The translations under genes and the position numbers were made by a program. From positions 1-64,000 of the forward strand of contig CAKOMQ010000003.1 in assembly GCA_934096715.1 (NCBI GenBank): a DNA stretch of 64,000 bases, in the 5' to 3' direction. The DNA is from an uncultured Bacilli bacterium. Lineage in GTDB: Bacteria; Bacillota_I; Bacilli_A; RF39; UBA660. Below, one piece after another: positions 17,010-25,990 of this stretch; the first letter of the stretch is position 1; each line of letters opens with the position of its first letter. The notes below the pieces were generated by a model that did no database searches, was not told the origin of the DNA, and worked only from the letters and a program-made list of their open reading frames with translations.

Positions 17010-17031
17010 AAAAAAGCAAAGTTTTCTTTGC
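17010..17031 (-). terminator. Terminator after gene 17033-17536
   Basis: GCAAAG, loop AAAA, CTTTGC, then T6 on the minus strand, immediately after the stop codon. Confidence 0.88.
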
Positions 17032-17032
17032 C

Positions 17033-17536
17033 TTACATACCCCTTCTAAAATTTTCTTCATAAGGATCATTTTTTCTTTCCATAAATACTTCATGATTAA
17101 TTCCAGTTGCGAGTACTGGTTCACTTTGAAATGCCAAATAAAACTCACTTGGACATTTATCATAATACTTAGTTATTCTTTTTATTTCATCAATACTTGT
17201 AATTTCATTTCTTTCATTTTCACTATTTAGCCATTCTTCTAACATTTCACATTTATCACTTTGTACTAAATCTACAAACAAAATATTAGAACCATCTGGA
17301 AACACTTTAACATACGCATCTCTGACAGATATTTTACCTAAAAGATCTGTATTAGAGCCAAAACATTCACAAACTTTAGTAATTAAGAAGTTATCTCCAT
17401 TACGACTAAGTACTCCTAAAAGCTTACCAGAAGTCATACCTACTGCCCTATCATTTTCATATTCATTAAGTCCAATTCCTTCAAAAGAACCAGTTGGATT
17501 CATACTTGTATCATATCCAAAATCTACCTTTTTCAT
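17033..17536 (-). CDS. Hypothetical cytosolic protein
   Basis: This 167-residue acidic protein is not recognised. No signal peptide or membrane segment is seen. It has a glycine-containing N-terminal region (NPTGSFEGIGLNEYEN), a beta-rich centre, and a tail rich in Arg/Glu ending RRGM. Its start is supported by GGTGA four bases before the ATG. It has its own terminator and stands alone between tag and the Nudix gene. Confidence 0.65.
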   Translation of the reverse strand: MKKVDFGYDTSMNPTGSFEGIGLNEYENDRAVGMTSGKLLGVLSRNGDNFLITKVCECFGSNTDLLGKISVRDAYVKVFPDGSNILFVDLVQSDKCEMLEEWLNSENERNEITSIDEIKRITKYYDKCPSEFYLAFQSEPVLATGINHEVFMERKNDPYEENFRRGM

Positions 17537-17602
17537 TTTATCACCATTACTAGCATATCACACTAGATATAAAGTGTCTAATAAAATTACATATATAGAC
17601 AA

Positions 17603-18145
17603 TTATTTACATTTATATTTATAACAAGTTTTATCATGAGAATAAATTACTCCAATAGCTTGTAAATAAGAATAGATTATTACGCTACCTACAAATTTCA
17701 TACCCTTAATGGTTAAATCTTTACTGATACTATCAGATAACCAATTAGTAGATTTACCTACTTCATAATATATTTTATTATTAGTAAACTTACATAAGTA
17801 ACTATAAAAACTTCCATATTCATTAACAATATTTTTAAATATACGAGCATTATTAATACTTGCTTTAATTTTTAACTTATTTCTTATAATATTTTTATTA
17901 TTCATTAATTCATTTATTTTATCTTCATCATAATTAACTACTTTATCTATATCAAAGTTATCATAAGAAGCTTTAAAACTATCTCTTTTATTTAGAACAC
18001 ATTCCCAAGATAGACCTGCTTGAAAACTTTCAAGTATTAATAGTTCAAACAAATAATTATCATGAGTATTTAATACTCCCCATTCATTATCATGATATTC
18101 TATATATTTAGGATTATCTAAATTACACCACGTACATCTATTCAT
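17603..18145 (-). CDS. tag: DNA-3-methyladenine glycosylase I
   Basis: This 180-residue DNA repair enzyme removes 3-methyladenine. It has the Tag signature: CTWC at residues 4-7 with IEYHDNEWG at 15-23, and a C-terminal HDKTCYKYKC, together the zinc-snap Cys/His residues; the central ILESFQAGLSWECVLNKR segment forms the base pocket. Length is the family norm. Its ATG overlaps the stop codon of lepB (TAATG), so the two are translationally coupled. Confidence 0.95.
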   Translation of the reverse strand: MNRCTWCNLDNPKYIEYHDNEWGVLNTHDNYLFELLILESFQAGLSWECVLNKRDSFKASYDNFDIDKVVNYDEDKINELMNNKNIIRNKLKIKASINNARIFKNIVNEYGSFYSYLCKFTNNKIYYEVGKSTNWLSDSISKDLTIKGMKFVGSVIIYSYLQAIGVIYSHDKTCYKYKCK

Positions 18146-18648
18146 TAATCAACAGTACCAGCTTTTTTAAATGGAAATATAACTAAGTTAGTAGTACCTT
18201 CTAATTCACCAGAAAATATTCCCCCAAGAATTCGTGAATCTTTAGAAACTTCTCTATTATCTCCCATAACAAAGTATTCATTATTCTTAAGTTTTACTTC
18301 CTTAAAATCCTCCGTTACTCCAAAGCCAAAAGGATCATCCATTTTTTTACCATTAATATATAGTTTACCATCTTTATATTCAACAGTTTCATTAGGAAGT
18401 CCAATAATTCTTTTAATTAAAGTATTACCTTCAACACTTTTATTAACTACTACAATATCAAATCTATCATAGCTCTTATCATATTTTTTTAAGATCATTA
18501 TTTCCCCATCACTAAGATTAGGATCCATACTTGTTCCATTTACTCTTATCGGAGTCACAATAAATGAACGTATTAAAATAACTACTAATATAATTATAAT
18601 ATACGATAACAATCCTTTATCTTTAATAAATTTCCATACTTTTTTCAC
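18145..18648 (-). CDS. lepB: Signal peptidase I
   Basis: This 167-residue membrane protease removes signal peptides from exported proteins. It has one N-terminal transmembrane helix (about residues 11-29), the catalytic serine in NGTSMDPNL, the catalytic lysine in LIKRIIGLPNE and the GDNR box YFVMGDNREVSKDSR. I place the start at GTG 18648, where GGTGA lies four bases upstream; the earlier ATG would put the site inside the gene. It follows rplS and overlaps tag by one base. Confidence 0.94.
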   Translation of the reverse strand: MKKVWKFIKDKGLLSYIIIILVVILIRSFIVTPIRVNGTSMDPNLSDGEIMILKKYDKSYDRFDIVVVNKSVEGNTLIKRIIGLPNETVEYKDGKLYINGKKMDDPFGFGVTEDFKEVKLKNNEYFVMGDNREVSKDSRILGGIFSGELEGTTNLVIFPFKKAGTVD

Positions 18649-18663
18649 TATATCACCCATAAT

Positions 18664-18694
18664 AAAAAGAAATTAAGGCTAATACCTTAATTTC
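18664..18694 (-). terminator. Terminator between rplS and lepB
   Basis: Perfect arms GAAATTAAGG/CCTTAATTTC with loop TATTAG, then T5 on the minus strand. The rplS stop codon lies inside the first arm. Confidence 0.88.
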
Positions 18695-19028
18695 TTTCTT
18701 TAACCTTATATTCTTTTTTCATGTTTTTAATAAAGTTAAGTTTAGCTCTTCTAACAAGACCTTTTCTTACTACTGTAATCTTATCAATAGTAGGAGCATT
18801 AACAGGAAATACTCTGTAAACTTCTACTCCACCACTTTTTTTACGAACAGTAAATGTTTCTGAAACGCTTCCACCTTTCTTAGCAATTACTAATCCTTCA
18901 AAAGCTTGGATTCTTTCTTTCTTTCCTTCTTTTACCCAAACATCAACACGTACAGTGTCTCCAACACGAAATTCTGGAATATCTTTTCTTACATGACGTT
19001 CATTAATTTTATCAACTAAATTAGCCAT
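18687..19028 (-). CDS. rplS: 50S ribosomal protein L19
   Basis: This 113-residue protein sits at the 30S-50S interface. It has the family sequence FRVGDTVRVDVWVKEG, RIQAFEGLVIAKKGG and the C-terminal GLVRRAKLNF motif. AAGGAAG eight bases upstream serves as the ribosome-binding site. A structured leader (19062-19096) precedes it and a terminator follows directly; in most Firmicutes it follows trmD, which is not here. Confidence 0.98.
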   Translation of the reverse strand: MANLVDKINERHVRKDIPEFRVGDTVRVDVWVKEGKKERIQAFEGLVIAKKGGSVSETFTVRKKSGGVEVYRVFPVNAPTIDKITVVRKGLVRRAKLNFIKNMKKEYKVKERN

Positions 19029-19135
19029 AGTACACTTCCTTTCTAAATAATATATTTACCCGTAATCATTATAAAAATTTACTATAAGCGGATTACTTCC
19101 TTTTTGGGCCTAATTAATTATATCACACTATTAAC
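19029..19135 (-). promoter_or_regulatory. L19 leader hairpin and promoter
   Basis: On the minus strand an extended -10 (TGATATAAT, near 19122-19130) is followed by a leader in which GTAATC (19091-19096 complement) pairs with GATTAC (19062-19067) and an inner TTATA/TATAA. L19 mRNA leaders are known regulatory elements in Bacilli; membership in that family is inferred from position and fold only. Confidence 0.5.
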
Positions 19136-19181
19136 TAAATTACTACAAAAAGTTGTGTTTCAAAAAAAGAAAAAAATATAC

Positions 19182-19210
19182 TTGACAAACTCACATAATT
19201 AGTTTACAAT
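19182..19210 (+). promoter_or_regulatory. Sigma-A promoter of unknown gene 19241
   Basis: TTGACA (19182-19187), a 17-base spacer and TACAAT (19205-19210), a near-consensus match, followed by a GGGGG ribosome-binding site. Confidence 0.88.
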
Positions 19211-19240
19211 AATTGTCATTAAGAAACGGGGGAATCGAAA

Positions 19241-19594
19241 ATGATTAATTACGAAACAAAACGTATTGAAAATCCAATCCAAGGATACGAAATGTTAACT
19301 AGAGAAGTTATTAAGGAAAACTTTATAAACAAAAGTTATGATAAGGTAGCTAGTATGTGTGGACTAATTATAGATGAAGCTATTGAATATGCTATTCAAT
19401 ACTCTGCTTTAAGTAAAGCAATTGAAAGACTTTCTAGCGAATCTTTAGACACAACAGCGGAAGTTGAAGAAAGAAAAGCACTACTTGATAACTTAACAAT
19501 TATGGCTGTAGAAAAAGATAATTACATTAAAGAAAATGGATATGGAGCTTATCAAGACTTAATGAAAAGTAAAGAAAGTTCTAGTTCAAGATAA
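19241..19594 (+). CDS. Unknown protein with C-terminal Ser-Arg tail
   Basis: This 117-residue mostly helical protein is not recognised. It has no signal peptide. The tail is SKESSSSR, ending in Ser-Arg like seven other proteins of the window. It has a strong promoter of its own, a GGGGGA ribosome-binding site and a strong terminator, so it is a well-expressed single gene. Amphipathic helices between residues 20 and 100 suggest a compact or coiled dimer. Confidence 0.75.
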   Translation: MINYETKRIENPIQGYEMLTREVIKENFINKSYDKVASMCGLIIDEAIEYAIQYSALSKAIERLSSESLDTTAEVEERKALLDNLTIMAVEKDNYIKENGYGAYQDLMKSKESSSSR

Positions 19595-19597
19595 CGG

Positions 19598-19621
19598 AAA
19601 TGTGCAAATGCGCATTTTTTT
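19598..19621 (+). terminator. Terminator after gene 19241
   Basis: AAATGTGC, loop AAAT, GCGCATTT with one G-T pair, then a T run. Confidence 0.88.
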
Positions 19622-19678
19622 CTTGCAAATAATCAAGTTATTTGATAGAATGAATATGTATTTTTAAGGAGGGAATTT

Positions 19679-19942
19679 ATGCCAAATATTAAAAGTTCTA
19701 AAAAAGCAGTTAAAGTAATTGCTAAGAAAACAAATGAAAATCACGAACTTAAAGCTAGAGTTAACAATTTAATTAAAGCTTGTGAAAAAGAAATCAAAGC
19801 TGGTAATGCAGAAAACGCTAATAACAAGTTTAAAGAATTACAAACAAATATTGATAAAGCTTTACAAAAAGGTTTAATTAAAGAAAATAAAGTTAATCGT
19901 GAAAAATCACGTATAAATGCTAAAATTAAAAATATGAAGTAG
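19679..19942 (+). CDS. rpsT: 30S ribosomal protein S20
   Basis: This 87-residue basic helical protein is S20 of the small subunit, beginning MPNIKSSKKAVKV and carrying the lysine-rich helical pattern ending NAKIKNMK. AAGGAGGG lies eight bases before the ATG. The terminator that follows includes the gene's own stop codon. Confidence 0.96.
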   Translation: MPNIKSSKKAVKVIAKKTNENHELKARVNNLIKACEKEIKAGNAENANNKFKELQTNIDKALQKGLIKENKVNREKSRINAKIKNMK

Positions 19943-19963
19943 TTGTCTACTTTATTTTTTTTT
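19937..19963 (+). terminator. Terminator after rpsT
   Basis: AAGTAG, loop TTGT, CTACTT, then a T-rich run; the TAG stop codon is in the first arm. Confidence 0.85.
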
Positions 19964-19994
19964 GATAAAATTAACTTTAGAAGGGAGTCTTAAT

Positions 19995-20942
19995 ATGAAG
20001 AAAACTTTGGTAATAATAACTTCTATTCTTTTAATAGGCTTAGTAATATACAAAAATGAGTCTATCAGTGATTATTTAAGTAAAAGACTTGTTAATAATC
20101 AAAAATTAATAATAAAAGATAAAAATGAATATAAAAAAGATTATAATTTTTTGTACGTTAAAAATAGTAAGGATTATATTCCCTACTCTAAGCAAGATTT
20201 AATAGATATTGTATTTAGTATGTTAAATAACGGTTGGGATGATTTTACATTCTACTGTCCAAGTGAATATACTAGTTGCATAAGTGATATGGAGACTCTT
20301 ACTCGTGACGACACAACACTTGCTCACGTAAATAACTTTGTTCATCCATATAATAGCTATGACAAAATAAAAACTACTATAAACGAAAGCGGCGAAATAA
20401 ATATTAAGATAACTAAATTATATACAGAAGATGATATTAATTCTATTAATAAAAAAGTAGATGAAATAATTAGTAGCAACTATAATGAGAGTGATACTGA
20501 TAATAATAATTTAAAAAGAATTCATGACTATATAATAAATAATGTTAAATATGATGTAACACGTAATAATGAAGGTAACAGTAAATATAGGTCTTTCATG
20601 GCTTATGGTCCTGCTTTAGAAGGATATGCAACTTGTAACGGATATGCTGACTTGATGGCTATAATATTATCCAAGTTAGGGTACGAAAATTTTAAAGTAG
20701 CTACTACCCTATATGAACTTAAAGATAAAGACGCCGGACATATCTGGAATGCTGTTAAGATAGATAATAAATGGTTACATATAGATTTAACTTGGGATGA
20801 TCCAGTTAGTGATGATGGTAAAGATTACTTGTATCATAAGTATTTCTTAGTTAATGAACAAGAATTAAAAGAAGCTGACAGCGGAGATGTCAACGTTGAT
20901 GAACATAATTTTAATAAAAGTGTTTATTTAGAATTTAAATAA
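19995..20942 (+). CDS. Transglutaminase-like exported protein
   Basis: This 315-residue protein starts with an N-terminal hydrophobic anchor (residues 5-20) and so is probably cell-surface bound. The C-terminal half is a transglutaminase-like fold: ATCNGYADLMA (Cys near residue 215), AGHIWNAVKI (His) and HIDLTWDDP (Asp), the full catalytic triad. Such domains act as cysteine proteases or cross-linkers. The start is the ATG with AAGGGAG upstream. Its end overlaps convergent miaA by 19 bases. Confidence 0.85.
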   Translation: MKKTLVIITSILLIGLVIYKNESISDYLSKRLVNNQKLIIKDKNEYKKDYNFLYVKNSKDYIPYSKQDLIDIVFSMLNNGWDDFTFYCPSEYTSCISDMETLTRDDTTLAHVNNFVHPYNSYDKIKTTINESGEINIKITKLYTEDDINSINKKVDEIISSNYNESDTDNNNLKRIHDYIINNVKYDVTRNNEGNSKYRSFMAYGPALEGYATCNGYADLMAIILSKLGYENFKVATTLYELKDKDAGHIWNAVKIDNKWLHIDLTWDDPVSDDGKDYLYHKYFLVNEQELKEADSGDVNVDEHNFNKSVYLEFK

Positions 20943-21661
20943 TCAATCACATCTTTTACAGTATTATTAAAATTATCATAATCTACATTAAACCAATTTA
21001 CATCAAGTTTATTATTAAACCAAGTATATTGCCTTTTAGCGTAGTGTCGTGTATTTTTCTTAATAAGTTCTATACTTTCATCAAGAGTTAGTTCATTATT
21101 AAAGTATTTAATTAATTCTTTATAACCTATCGCAGAATGTAATATTTTACTGTATGGATATTTTCCATATAGTTTTTTTACTTCACTGATAAGTCCTTCT
21201 CTAACCATTTCATCAACCCTACTATTAATTCTATTATATAAGATCTTCCTATCGGTAGTAAGTCCTATATAATAGGCTTTATATAATTCTTTAGCATGAT
21301 TAGTAGTTTTATCTCTAGTTGGATTATCTATATCAAATTTATAATCATATAGTAAAGCATTAATGTATAAACCTGTTCCACCTACTATAATAATATTTTT
21401 ATCAGTGTTATCTAATAGTATTTTGCGTGTATCTTTTTGATATTCAAAAACATTATATTCTTCTATAGGACTTTTAATATCTATCATATAATGTTTAATA
21501 CCTTCCGTTTCACTCGGTTTTACTTTAGAAGAACCTATATCAAGTTCTTTATATATCTGAGTTGCATCTGCATTAATAATAATCCCATTATAATATTTAG
21601 CAAGTTCTATACTCATTTTAGTTTTACCTACTCCACTTGGACCACAAACCACAATAATCAT
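20924..21661 (-). CDS. miaA: tRNA dimethylallyltransferase, short form
   Basis: This 245-residue enzyme adds a dimethylallyl group to A37 of tRNAs reading UNN codons. The P-loop GPSGVGKT (residues 6-13), NADATQIYKELDIGSSK, HYMIDI and VGGTGLYINALLYDY are typical. It is about 50 residues shorter than usual because the inserted helical domain and C-terminus are trimmed, and the KKNTRHYAKRQYTWFN segment that contacts tRNA is kept. I chose the ATG at 21661 because AAGGA lies about 11 bases upstream. It is convergent with the preceding gene and divergent from tmcAL. Confidence 0.92.
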   Translation of the reverse strand: MIIVVCGPSGVGKTKMSIELAKYYNGIIINADATQIYKELDIGSSKVKPSETEGIKHYMIDIKSPIEEYNVFEYQKDTRKILLDNTDKNIIIVGGTGLYINALLYDYKFDIDNPTRDKTTNHAKELYKAYYIGLTTDRKILYNRINSRVDEMVREGLISEVKKLYGKYPYSKILHSAIGYKELIKYFNNELTLDESIELIKKNTRHYAKRQYTWFNNKLDVNWFNVDYDNFNNTVKDVIDYLNSK

Positions 21662-21751
21662 ACTTGTCACTTCCTTATGGAGTTATTATATAAAAAACTA
21701 AGCTATTTGACAAATATTTATGAAGCATGCTATATTTTAAGCGGTGAAAAT

Positions 21752-22867
21752 ATGGAATCAATTGGAATTATTTGTGAGTATAGTCCTTTTCATAATGGAC
21801 ATTTGTATCATATTAATAAAGTAAAAGAATTATTTAAAGACTCAACTATTATTTTGGTGATTAATGGTTATTTTTTAGAACGCGGAAGTATCTCTTTAAT
21901 GAGTAAATCTAATAAAACAAAAATTGCTTTAGAATATGGCGTAGATTTAGTCTTGGAATTACCTACAATATATGGTACTCAAAGCGCTGATGTATTTGCA
22001 AGTAAAAGTATAGAGATTCTTAATAAGTTTCAGGTAAACCGCATAGTTTTTGGTAGTGAATGTGACAACATAAGTATTTTAGAAAGTATTGCAAAAAAAC
22101 AAATAGAAAATAAAAATGAAATAGATAAACTTGTAAAAGAAAACTTAAAAACTGGAATGAGTTATCCCGTTAGCTTGGCTAAAAGTTTAAATATAGATGA
22201 AATAAAACCTAACGATTTATTAGGAATATCCTATATAAAATGTATATTAGAAAATAAATATAACATTGAATATACTAGTATAAAAAGAACTAATGAATAT
22301 TTAGATGTAAGTGATAACTCTTGTATTATAAGTGCCACTAATATTAGAAAAAAATTACAAGATAATAAAAATATAAATAAATTTATTCCTGGATATAAAT
22401 CAGAACTTATTAGTAAAATAGATTATGATAAGTTATTTGAATTATTAAAGTATAAAATAATTACAGATAACTACTTAGATAATTATTTAGATGTTACAGA
22501 AGGATTAGATAAAAAACTAAAGAATGTTATCTATAAATCTAATAGTATGGAAGAACTTATAAATAATGTTAAATCTAAGAGATATACTTTTAATCGAGTT
22601 AATAGGATGCTTACTCATATTCTATTGGGTATAGAAAAAGATGTTAATGATATAAATAATTCTTATATAAGAGTACTTGGTTTTAATAATAAAGGAAAAA
22701 ATTATTTAAGTAAAATAAAGAAAGAAATAAACACCTGTATAGATAAGAATTCATATATTTATAGATATGAACTTGTTGCAGCTTCTCTATATGAACTTAT
22801 TACAAACACTAAATGTTTACAGTTTGAATTAGCTAAAAAACCTATTTATGTGAAAGAATGTGACTAA
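21752..22867 (+). CDS. tmcAL: tRNA(Met) cytidine acetate ligase family protein
   Basis: This 371-residue protein belongs to the YlbM/TmcAL nucleotidyltransferase family; Bacillus TmcAL makes N4-acetylcytidine at the wobble base of elongator tRNA-Met using acetate and ATP. The HxGH motif is at GIICEYSPFHNGH (residues 5-17) and other family blocks include INGYFLERG and LVLELPTIYGTQSAD. It starts at ATG 21752 with GGTGA upstream, and an ISATNIRKKL segment matches the nucleotide-binding KMSKS-like region. It ends just before the promoter at 22894. Confidence 0.86.
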   Translation: MESIGIICEYSPFHNGHLYHINKVKELFKDSTIILVINGYFLERGSISLMSKSNKTKIALEYGVDLVLELPTIYGTQSADVFASKSIEILNKFQVNRIVFGSECDNISILESIAKKQIENKNEIDKLVKENLKTGMSYPVSLAKSLNIDEIKPNDLLGISYIKCILENKYNIEYTSIKRTNEYLDVSDNSCIISATNIRKKLQDNKNINKFIPGYKSELISKIDYDKLFELLKYKIITDNYLDNYLDVTEGLDKKLKNVIYKSNSMEELINNVKSKRYTFNRVNRMLTHILLGIEKDVNDINNSYIRVLGFNNKGKNYLSKIKKEINTCIDKNSYIYRYELVAASLYELITNTKCLQFELAKKPIYVKECD

Positions 22868-22893
22868 AAATGTAAATATCTATTTACTTTTGT

Positions 22894-22922
22894 TTGACAT
22901 TGCAAGGTTTTTGTGGTATCAT
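22894..22922 (+). promoter_or_regulatory. Sigma-A promoter of two-gene surface operon
   Basis: TTGACA (22894-22899), a 17-base spacer and TATCAT (22917-22922); a GGGGG ribosome-binding site follows. Confidence 0.88.
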
Positions 22923-22955
22923 ATAGCTCGTATAAATCAGTTAAGGGGGATTAAT

Positions 22956-24227
22956 ATGGAAAATAATATGGAAAAACTAATAAAAACAAGAAATGAATTA
23001 GCAAAAGCTATTCAAGAATTAGAAGTTAAAGAAAAAAGAACAGCTGATGAAGAATTACAATTGATAGCGTTAAATGGTCAATTGGCACTTATCAATCAAT
23101 ACATTGATATGTTAAAAAGACAACCTAAGAGCGAAAACAATGAAAATAGTGAATTCAAGAAAGTTGATAATGAAGTGTTAAAGATTAAAAACTTATCTGC
23201 AGAAGAAGAAAAATTATTTCAAGAATGTTACGATATGTTTGAAGAACTTGAAAAAATGGGATACTATGAAGATAAGTTAGATGAACATAAAGAAACAGAT
23301 GATTTTCTTTACAGAGTTGATTGTCAAGAAGACTTTGAAGGAAGATTAGATAAATTAAAAATACTACATTATGATTTAACAAAGAAACTTAAAGAAGCTA
23401 AGAAAGAAAAAGCTACCAAAACAGGAACTATTGCTAAAAAAATTGGTGCTGTAGTACTTGCTACTGCTATTCTAGTTGGAGCGTTCTTTATAGCCAAGGA
23501 TATTAAATCAAAAGAAAAAGCTGTAGATGTAGATCCAGATAATACAATTGAGTTAGAATATAATACTGAAAGTTATGACTACTTTATTGGTAAAGGAGTT
23601 AGACCTAGTGATGCCGAAAAATTAGCTAGTAACTCTACTATGATTATGAGTATCTTAAATGAAAATAATGCTGGTATTAAAGTAAATGATGTAGATGAAA
23701 TGTTATTTGATATCTATGATGGTAAGAATATTACTTCTACAATGCAAGATTATGATTCATATGATACTTATGCAGATATAGGAAATGAAGCTAGTACAGA
23801 TGTATTTAATAATATGGCTGGTGTACCTGGATATGAATCTATTGATAGTAATAGATGTGCTAATATATTAGATACTTATAGATATTTAGATATTACTGAT
23901 GGTAGTGATTATGATAAATTTAATGAAACACTAGCAGATGCTATTACTAAGTTCTATTTAGATTCTAGTAAAGAAAATGCACAAAACTTAATTGATACTA
24001 TGTATACAGTAAATAAAGAAGATGGTTTCTTAACTCCATCACTTGAAGGTTTACTTGCTGAATTTATGGCTGGTCCTGGTGCAGCAGTACTTGTAAATTA
24101 TGGAGAACTTACTGTTAGTAAAGATTTAACAGAACACAATATAACTGCTAATGAGTTAATAAATGATATTGTAATGCAAATTGAAGTGTTTGAACGTGAT
24201 TGCACTTATACAAGATCGCTAAATTAG
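22956..24227 (+). CDS. Membrane protein with coiled-coil N-terminus, unknown
   Basis: This 423-residue protein is not recognised. Residues 1-55 and 120-150 are rich in heptad-like Leu/Glu/Lys and are probably coiled coils in the cytoplasm; one membrane segment follows (about 168-186, AVVLATAILVGAFFIA). The C-terminal ~230 residues are acidic and Asp/Ser/Tyr-rich and would lie outside the cell. It starts with ATG after GGGGG and is followed by the Cys-rich gene after 14 bases, so the two proteins probably work together at the surface. Confidence 0.7.
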   Translation: MENNMEKLIKTRNELAKAIQELEVKEKRTADEELQLIALNGQLALINQYIDMLKRQPKSENNENSEFKKVDNEVLKIKNLSAEEEKLFQECYDMFEELEKMGYYEDKLDEHKETDDFLYRVDCQEDFEGRLDKLKILHYDLTKKLKEAKKEKATKTGTIAKKIGAVVLATAILVGAFFIAKDIKSKEKAVDVDPDNTIELEYNTESYDYFIGKGVRPSDAEKLASNSTMIMSILNENNAGIKVNDVDEMLFDIYDGKNITSTMQDYDSYDTYADIGNEASTDVFNNMAGVPGYESIDSNRCANILDTYRYLDITDGSDYDKFNETLADAITKFYLDSSKENAQNLIDTMYTVNKEDGFLTPSLEGLLAEFMAGPGAAVLVNYGELTVSKDLTEHNITANELINDIVMQIEVFERDCTYTRSLN

Positions 24228-24241
24228 TTAGGGGGTAAAAT

Positions 24242-25945
24242 ATGTATACTGAGAAAGAAAGAAAAGAAATTAACTGGGGATTAGTTATTAAAAGAAGCAT
24301 AGTTGCGTTAGGTATAATTCTATTAATACTAGTTCTAATATGGTTAATTGGTAAAGTTAATAGTCAAAGTAATAATAAGGCTGAAGATAACACTAAAACA
24401 GTGGATAAAACAGAAAGTAAATCATTAGAAACATATTCTAAAGAATTTATTGAAAATATAAGATACATGCAAGAAACTGGAAGAAATTATTGGAATATTG
24501 CTGGCGAATTACCTACTGATGGAAACTCAATAAGATTATCTTTACAAGACTTAATTGATAAAGGTTTATTACTTCCATTTAGTGATAAAAATGGTAAAGC
24601 TTGCGACCAAGAAGTATCTTATGTAAAACTTACTAATAATGGTGGTAAGTATGTTATGAGCGTTAAGTTATCTTGCGATAGCGAAACTGCTACTGTTACT
24701 GAAACACTTGGATGTAATCAATTCTGTGATGGTAAGTGTGTTAAGTTAGAAACTAAGAAGACAGCAACTAAAACAAAAGTAACTCAATATGAATATAAAC
24801 AAGCTTATAATTCATGTGATTCAAATACTAGTTGCCCTAGTGGATATACATTATCAAATGGTAAATGTTATAAAACTAAGGAAGTAGCGGCTATTAAAAC
24901 ATTAGTTAACTTAGATAAAACTACTACTGCTACAAAAGAAGAAAACAAATCATGTTCTAGTGGTTATTTATCTGGAGATTACTGCTACACTAGTTATACT
25001 GATACTGCTTATGCAAGTTGTGATGCTGGATATACAAGAAGTGGTAATAGATGTGTTAAAACTGGAACATCTACTGTTAATGCAATAGCAAATACTAGAA
25101 CTACTTGTCCTAGCGGATATGAAGTAAGCGGTAATAGATGTGTTAAAAGAGTTAAAAAGACTACTGATTTAGTTCAAAAATACACTTATACTTGTGGTAG
25201 TGGTTATAAATCTAGTGGTAGTGGTGCTAGTATGACATGTTATAAGTATACTACTAAAGAAGGTAAAAAATATTTAGAAACATATCAAAACTTAGGACCT
25301 AGTTGTGTATACCAAGGAAGAAAAGCTAAAGAAAATTGTACAACAAATTGTAATAAAAAATATTATACTTATTATTGTACTAAATCTGTAAAAGTTACAG
25401 CTGATCCTATCAAGAAATTATCAAATTCTACATGTCCTGATGGATATACTAAGAGTGGTAATACTTGTTATAAATATGTAAACTCATATACTGATGGTAC
25501 AAATCATACTACTTACTCATGTAGTGATTCATCTTACACATTAAATGGTTCTAAATGTACTAAGAATACTAAAATAACAAAAGATTTATCTTGTCCTAGT
25601 GGATACTCATTATCTGGTGGTACATGCTATCACTACTCTGATAACAGACATAGAGCTACTGTTACAGTAAGTTATACTTGTCCTAGTGGATATAAGAAAG
25701 ATAGTAAAGATCAAACTAAATGTATCTTAAATGGTGGTAATAACTACTATAAATATACATGTGGTAAAGGCCAATTCAGAACTGGTAGTGGCGAAAATAC
25801 TAAATGTTATATTAAAAATGGCGATGTAGTTAACGCTAGTAAGAATACAGGAAGTTGTACTACTAAATATAAATATACATGGTCAAGTAATAAATCTATG
25901 GCAGGATGGACTGCTACAGGTAAGACAAGAACAGTAAATAAATAG
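24242..25945 (+). CDS. Cys-rich repeat surface protein
   Basis: This 567-residue protein has one N-terminal membrane segment (residues 19-36) and a long external part. From about residue 195 it holds at least ten imperfect repeats of the type CPSGY-x4-GNxCYK (for example CPSGYTLSNGKCYK, CPSGYEVSGNRCVK), about 30-50 residues apart, resembling the disulfide knots of ephrin-receptor-like or EGF-like modules. Before them sits a ~90-residue N-terminal region reminiscent of pilin heads. Disulfide-linked cell-surface presentation is inferred; the ligand is unknown. It is the second gene of the operon with GGGGG six bases before its ATG. Confidence 0.75.
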   Translation: MYTEKERKEINWGLVIKRSIVALGIILLILVLIWLIGKVNSQSNNKAEDNTKTVDKTESKSLETYSKEFIENIRYMQETGRNYWNIAGELPTDGNSIRLSLQDLIDKGLLLPFSDKNGKACDQEVSYVKLTNNGGKYVMSVKLSCDSETATVTETLGCNQFCDGKCVKLETKKTATKTKVTQYEYKQAYNSCDSNTSCPSGYTLSNGKCYKTKEVAAIKTLVNLDKTTTATKEENKSCSSGYLSGDYCYTSYTDTAYASCDAGYTRSGNRCVKTGTSTVNAIANTRTTCPSGYEVSGNRCVKRVKKTTDLVQKYTYTCGSGYKSSGSGASMTCYKYTTKEGKKYLETYQNLGPSCVYQGRKAKENCTTNCNKKYYTYYCTKSVKVTADPIKKLSNSTCPDGYTKSGNTCYKYVNSYTDGTNHTTYSCSDSSYTLNGSKCTKNTKITKDLSCPSGYSLSGGTCYHYSDNRHRATVTVSYTCPSGYKKDSKDQTKCILNGGNNYYKYTCGKGQFRTGSGENTKCYIKNGDVVNASKNTGSCTTKYKYTWSSNKSMAGWTATGKTRTVNK

Positions 25946-25959
25946 TTTACTGTTTTTTT
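25930..25959 (+). terminator. Terminator after Cys-rich surface gene
   Basis: AACAGTAAA/TTTACTGTT arms overlap the stop codon, followed by T7. Confidence 0.88.
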
Positions 25960-25990
25960 ATTTTGTAATATAATTAGTACAGGTGATAAA

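Noticed and set aside
21437..21751. Longer N-terminus of the tmcAL gene
   Set aside because: The upstream 105 codons run opposite to miaA, read low-complexity sequence and precede a proper GGTGA site with ATG at 21752.
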